Notes under the pieces: model-generated | Database searches by the model: none | What the model saw: the letters and a program-made list of their open reading frames with translations, nothing else | What the model was told of the DNA's origin: nothing | Made by a program: the position numbers and the translations under genes | Origin: Chryseobacterium sp. CH25 | GTDB lineage: Bacteria; Bacteroidota; Bacteroidia; Flavobacteriales; Weeksellaceae | NCBI RefSeq assembly: GCF_004119455.1 | Contig: NZ_NRQT01000007.1 | Location: forward strand, 124,001 to 188,000 | Reading direction: 5' to 3' | DNA length: 64,000 nt | Shown: piece by piece, positions 60,620 through 64,000 of the stretch | Numbering within the stretch: the stretch's first letter is position 1 | Layout of the letters: each line of letters starts with the position of its first letter

Positions 60620-61276
60620 ATGAAAAAATACATTTTAAGTTTTGCTTTAGTTCTATTTAGTTTAACAGCTTTTGCACAGACAGATTATGAAAAAATAATG
60701 TCTGAAAAAGTAGCAAAAATTGAGACTTGCAAAACCCCTGAAGATTTTCAGGCACTCTCTAATGATTTCCAGAGAATAGGAAGTAAGGAAAGTTCACAAT
60801 GGCTGCCATCATATTATGCTGCATTGGCCCAAATTCAAAAAGGAAGAGTGCTGATGAGAAATGGAAATATGCAGGATCTTGATGGCGTGGCTGCACAGGC
60901 AGAAAAATACCTGGGAACAGCTCAAAGTCTTGCCGGAGCAGATAATGCTGAGATCCACTTATTGAGGAAAATGGCATATTCTCTTAGGATGATGGTTAAC
61001 CCGCAACAGCGTTTTATGACAGATGGAGCCAGAGCTTCTGAAGAACTTACCAGAGCTGAAAAACTGGAACCCGCAAATCCAAGAATTGCTCTTATTAAAG
61101 CAGAAGACATTTATTTTACCCCTGAACAGTACGGAGGAAGTAAAAGCAAAGGAATAGAAATGTTTAAAGATGCACTTGCAAAATTTAATGCCTACAAACC
61201 TAAAACGGCTTTAGACCCGAATTGGGGCAGAGGAGAAGCTGAATATTTCTTAAGTCTGCCTGCAGAAAAGAAATAA
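60620..61276 (+). CDS. Secreted helical (TPR-like) protein paired with the TonB receptor
   Basis: A 218-residue protein with a cleavable signal peptide (MKKYILSFALVLFSLTAFAQ). The mature part is helical, with repeat-like segments such as WLPSYYAALAQIQKGR and AEKLEPANPRIALIKAEDIY, suggesting TPR-type helix pairs. I recognise no specific family. The gene is 48 bp after the receptor gene and probably shares its transcript, so it may help bind or process the imported ligand. Confidence 0.75.
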   Translation: MKKYILSFALVLFSLTAFAQTDYEKIMSEKVAKIETCKTPEDFQALSNDFQRIGSKESSQWLPSYYAALAQIQKGRVLMRNGNMQDLDGVAAQAEKYLGTAQSLAGADNAEIHLLRKMAYSLRMMVNPQQRFMTDGARASEELTRAEKLEPANPRIALIKAEDIYFTPEQYGGSKSKGIEMFKDALAKFNAYKPKTALDPNWGRGEAEYFLSLPAEKK

Positions 61277-61334
61277 TAGTGAAAAGCCTTCACAAAGGGG
61301 AGGTTTTTTATGCTGCTAAATTCAATTTTGATAT

Positions 61335-61372
61335 AAAAAAAGAAAGAGTACCAGGATTATATGGTACTCTTT
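61335..61372. terminator. Bidirectional terminator between convergent genes
   Basis: AAAGAGTACCA and TGGTACTCTTT form an 11-bp stem with an A7 run on the left. Read on the minus strand, the stem is followed by a T run (CTTTTTTT), which suits the small peptide gene at 61398. Confidence 0.8.
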
Positions 61373-61397
61373 CAATGTTTTATCTTAAAGGCTGAGC

Positions 61398-61571
61398 TTA
61401 TTCACACAAGCTCCAGTCTTTTGTACAAAATCCCTGTTTGCTTCTGCACATATTCCATGCACAACCGTCGTCATTTCCTGGTTCTCTTGGAATAGTATCT
61501 CCACCAGCGATGTTTTTCTGTTCGTTTCTGGAAAGATGTTTTAACCCTTTCAGTTTGATTTGTTTTTTCAT
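61398..61571 (-). CDS. Double-glycine-leader peptide, bacteriocin/RiPP-like precursor
   Basis: A 57-residue frame with an ATG at 61571. The leader is MKKQIKLKGLKHLSRNEQKN followed by IAGG, matching the Bacteroidota K-x-L-x-R-x-E-x-K-x-I-x-GG leader that C39-type peptidase transporters cut after GG. The 33-residue core begins DTIPREPGNDDG and has four cysteines (about 37, 42, 49 and 56) and two Trp. Such cores are often disulfide-linked or modified small secreted peptides. No transporter or modification gene is adjacent, so the partner must act in trans. A terminator follows it on the minus strand. Confidence 0.7.
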   Translation of the reverse strand: MKKQIKLKGLKHLSRNEQKNIAGGDTIPREPGNDDGCAWNMCRSKQGFCTKDWSLCE

Positions 61572-61870
61572 GTTTAGTTTTAGTTTTTTGACTTTCCTAC
61601 TCTTTAAGCTTTTCGGATAACGCTATTTTTATATTTCCCTAAAATAGGATAAATGTGGTGATTGGCAAAATTATTTCCCATTGGAATGTTTATTTTTTAA
61701 TGAATAATATGTTTGTTTGTGCGTTCTTATTATTGAATTGTTAATTTGAATTCAGAAGCTTTGTGCAATATTTCATATATATCCCATTCAGTAATAGAAA
61801 CTAACCCTTCGGTAAGAAATAATTTTTGATACCTTTAATAAAAGCTATTTTTGAATCAAGAAAACTCATC

Positions 61871-63202
61871 ATGAAACGTAAAGAAATTCTAACCATGTTT
61901 TGGATATCGTTCATAGTCTCTATGTTTTTCTTTTTGGTCTTTACAGAAGAGAAAAACTTGGAGAACTTTGGCTTAACGATTCTTATTTCGCTGTTGTACA
62001 CTGTAGTATTAGGAGGTGGAAACGGATTTTTGAATACATTTCTTAACAAAAGGTTTCCCTGGTCTGAAGAAACCTCAAAAAGAGCGGTAATAAGTATTAT
62101 CTCCGTTATTGTTGTCAATATTGTATTGGTCTATTTTTGTAATTACATCAATTTTATAATCATCCAGAAAGCGGCTACTACAGAGGAATATTTCTCTGGA
62201 AAATATAACCTTACCAATTGGTTTACCATCAATATTGCGCTGCTTATTTCAGCTTTTCTTCATGCAAAGAACTTTATGCAGGAGCTGAAGAAAACATCCA
62301 GAAAAGAAGTGGTGGAGCAGAAACTCATTGCCAAGTCTGCCAATGCACAGTTTGAAAGTTTAAAGAACCAGCTGGATCCTCACTTCCTTTTTAATTCTTT
62401 AAATGTTCTGAGCTCATTGATTGATGAAAACCCTAATCAGGCACAGAAGTTTACGGCTTCAATGTCAAAGATTTACCGTTATGTACTTGAACAGAAAGAT
62501 AAAGAGCTGGTAACGGTGGAAGATGAAATAGAATTTGCCAAAACCTATTGCGACCTTTTAAAAACAAGGTTTGAGGATAGTGTTGATTTTATTTTTGATG
62601 TTGCAAAAGAAGACTACCGGAAATATGTTGTGCCTTTGTCCTTACAGCTTCTTCTAGAGAACTGTATCAAACACAATTTTGCCACATCATCGAAACCATT
62701 AGTCATCAGAATATTTTCAGAAGATGATATCCTTTGCATCGAGAACAATTTGAAGGTGAGAGAACAGATTAAAGAAAGTTCAGGAATCGGATTGGCTAAT
62801 ATTGTGCAACGGTATTCTCTGCTTACAAAAAGAAATGTTTTCATAGAAAAGTCTGAAGATTATTTTAAAGTAAAACTTCCGATGCTGGTTAATAAACCTA
62901 ATATTGTCAGTACAAAACCGGATGATGATCTCCAGGCTTATAAAAAAGCGCAGAAGAGAATGAAGGAGATCAAAGACTTCTATATCAATCTGATTTCTTA
63001 CTGCATTGTGATCCCTTTTCTGGTCTTTATTAATCTCTTTACCAAAAGTTCATTTCACTGGTTCTGGTTTCCAATATTTGGATGGGGAATAGGAGTTGCA
63101 TCTCATGCTTTTCAGGTTTTTGGAGTCGGAGAGTCCTGGCAGGAAAAGAAGATCCGTGAAATTATGAATAACCAAAAAAATAATAACGATGGAAAGATTT
63201 GA
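61871..63202 (+). CDS. LytS/YehU-type sensor histidine kinase with C-terminal 2TM domain
   Basis: With the ATG at 61871 the protein has 443 residues. Four membrane helices occupy the N-terminal 130 residues. The His_kinase block QLDPHFLFNSLNVLSSLID carries the phosphorylated His; a degenerate HATPase region with LQLLLENCIKHNF and SSGIGLANIVQRY follows. The last 80 residues form a 2TM domain (FYINLISYCIVIPFLVFINL, then W-rich, GVGESWQEKKIREIM). A LytTR response regulator usually accompanies this kinase but is not in the window. Overlaps the next gene by 14 bases. Confidence 0.9.
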   Translation: MKRKEILTMFWISFIVSMFFFLVFTEEKNLENFGLTILISLLYTVVLGGGNGFLNTFLNKRFPWSEETSKRAVISIISVIVVNIVLVYFCNYINFIIIQKAATTEEYFSGKYNLTNWFTINIALLISAFLHAKNFMQELKKTSRKEVVEQKLIAKSANAQFESLKNQLDPHFLFNSLNVLSSLIDENPNQAQKFTASMSKIYRYVLEQKDKELVTVEDEIEFAKTYCDLLKTRFEDSVDFIFDVAKEDYRKYVVPLSLQLLLENCIKHNFATSSKPLVIRIFSEDDILCIENNLKVREQIKESSGIGLANIVQRYSLLTKRNVFIEKSEDYFKVKLPMLVNKPNIVSTKPDDDLQAYKKAQKRMKEIKDFYINLISYCIVIPFLVFINLFTKSSFHWFWFPIFGWGIGVASHAFQVFGVGESWQEKKIREIMNNQKNNNDGKI

Positions 63203-63497
63203 TGAAAATGATATTCAATATCAGAAAGCCAAAAGATATGTAGAGAAATTAAGAGGTTTTTATGCCCATTTATTTGTCTATATTGTTGTGAATGTACTGA
63301 TTGTTTTTTACAATTATACCCATCTGAAACCCGGAGAAAGCTATTTTGAATTCAAAAACTTCTTTACCCTCACATTCTGGGGTATTGGATTATTGGCTCA
63401 TGCAGCAACCGTTTTCCTGTCAAAAAGCGGGTACTTACATAACTGGGAAGAGAAAAAGATCAGGGAACTGATGGATAAAGAAAAAAAAGATCTTTAA
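63189..63497 (+). CDS. 2TM domain protein
   Basis: A 102-residue protein made of one 2TM domain: two hydrophobic helices (AHLFVYIVVNVLIVFYNYT, and FFTLTFWGIGLLAHAATVFL) between an RYVEKLRGFY-like start and the W-E-E-K-K-I-R-E-L-M end. It is a close relative of the C-terminal domain of the kinase before it (GESWQEKKIREIM versus HNWEEKKIRELM), which suggests duplication. The start overlaps the kinase gene by 14 bases. It may help the kinase sense or assemble in the membrane. Confidence 0.88.
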   Translation: MERFDENDIQYQKAKRYVEKLRGFYAHLFVYIVVNVLIVFYNYTHLKPGESYFEFKNFFTLTFWGIGLLAHAATVFLSKSGYLHNWEEKKIRELMDKEKKDL

Positions 63498-63597
63498 TGT
63501 AAAAACAAGTGATTAAAGAACCTTTTTATTCAAAAATGCGATTAATTTCTTTGTTTTTTCTGTTTTTCGACTAAAAACACCTTAAATATTCATCAAA

Positions 63598-64000
63598 ATG
63601 GACGCTTTGCAAATTCTGTACATAATATCCATGATGGCATGGTTTCTCAGTGAGTTTCTTTATAAAAACATCCTGAAATCTGGTAAAGAAGATAAAAAAG
63701 GGAAGGATAAATCAACACTTAATATTCTATGGTTGGCTATTCCTTTTTCAATAGCTGCTGCGGTAACGATTTCCAGTCTATCAACATTACCCATCACTAA
63801 AGGCATCTGGATTATGTATGCAGGTGAGGCATGCATTCTTATCGGGATTATTTTTAGATTTATTATTATCAGATCTTTAGGAAAATATTTTACAGTGGAT
63901 GTTACCATTAAAGAAGACCATAAGATCAAAAAAGAAGGGTTTTATAAGTATTTGAGGCATCCGTCTTATGCTTTTTCCCTGCTTACTTCATTGGGCCTTG
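63598..64000 (+). CDS. Isoprenylcysteine carboxyl methyltransferase-like protein, N-terminal part
   Basis: The ATG at 63598 opens a frame that runs off the window end after about 134 residues. It has membrane helices at about 1-21, 43-64 and 72-92, then RSLGKYFTVDVTIKEDHKI and GFYKYLRHPSYAFSLLTSLG, the HPSY motif of the ICMT/phospholipid methyltransferase family. Such integral membrane enzymes methylate isoprenylcysteine-like or small lipid substrates; the bacterial substrates are mostly unknown. It is 100 bp downstream of the 2TM gene. Confidence 0.85.
   Translation, partial: MDALQILYIISMMAWFLSEFLYKNILKSGKEDKKGKDKSTLNILWLAIPFSIAAAVTISSLSTLPITKGIWIMYAGEACILIGIIFRFIIIRSLGKYFTVDVTIKEDHKIKKEGFYKYLRHPSYAFSLLTSLGL

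Noticed and set aside
1..64000. CRISPR arrays, tRNA or rRNA genes, insertion sequences, prophage
   Set aside because: I saw no regularly spaced repeats, no tRNA cloverleaf or rRNA segments, and no transposase, integrase or phage structural genes.

Overview
This window comes from a low-GC member of the Flavobacteriia, most likely Chryseobacterium or a close relative. The support is the Bacteroidota -7 promoter element (TAnnTTTG) in front of several genes, weak or absent Shine-Dalgarno sequences, a fused MurF-alanine racemase, a SprE/PorW-type lipoprotein of the type IX secretion and gliding machinery, a TonB-linked outer membrane receptor, and intergenic repeats of a kind I associate with that genus. 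The assignment is by eye and no database search was possible.

Layout. 0-3.1 kb: the tail of a cupin-like gene, an exported M14 carboxypeptidase, a small membrane protein and a SUKH-type protein. 3.1-13.8 kb: a minus-strand block devoted to NAD and ADP-ribose chemistry, and the most striking region here. It holds an NrtR-type Nudix regulator, a NADAR (YbiA-like) protein, a 2-oxoglutarate oxygenase, a small helical protein, a von Willebrand A protein, a shortened adenylosuccinate synthetase-like enzyme, two different macrodomain proteins, a small protein that may be an ADP-ribosyltransferase, a bacterial PARG, a class III sirtuin, a DraG-type ADP-ribosylglycohydrolase, an unknown protein, KptA and a calcineurin-like phosphatase. 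A 21-bp palindrome recurs at three promoters inside it, including that of nrtR, and looks like the local operator. 13.8-31 kb: lipoproteins, lepA, an ECF sigma/anti-sigma/sensor operon, a KdsC-like phosphatase, maf, sprE, tsaB, yraN, LD-carboxypeptidase, a LysE-type exporter and rnr.

31.5-44.5 kb carries core genes (rpiB, pgk, mnmG, ybeY, a patatin-Omp85 protein, murF-alr, tdk). Two perfect parS sites flank mnmG, a group of DnaA-box-like sequences lies between rpiB and pgk, and there is a very AT-rich gene desert of about 1.6 kb. Together these suggest that the replication origin is in or near the window. 44.5-57 kb: an acidic repeat protein, rsmI, a WG-repeat protein, fabG, guaC, an operon of an Lgt-like membrane enzyme with a radical SAM protein of the tetraether-synthase type, surE, a tail-specific protease and sodC. 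57-64 kb: an AraC regulator, a TonB-linked receptor with a secreted partner, an unlisted 57-residue double-glycine-leader peptide gene, a LytS-type sensor kinase with 2TM domains, and the start of an isoprenylcysteine methyltransferase-like gene.

Three genes (nrtR at its start, guaC, and a SAM methyltransferase) are each off by one base next to a short A run, and all three are repaired by adding one A. That looks more like an assembly artefact than three independent mutations.
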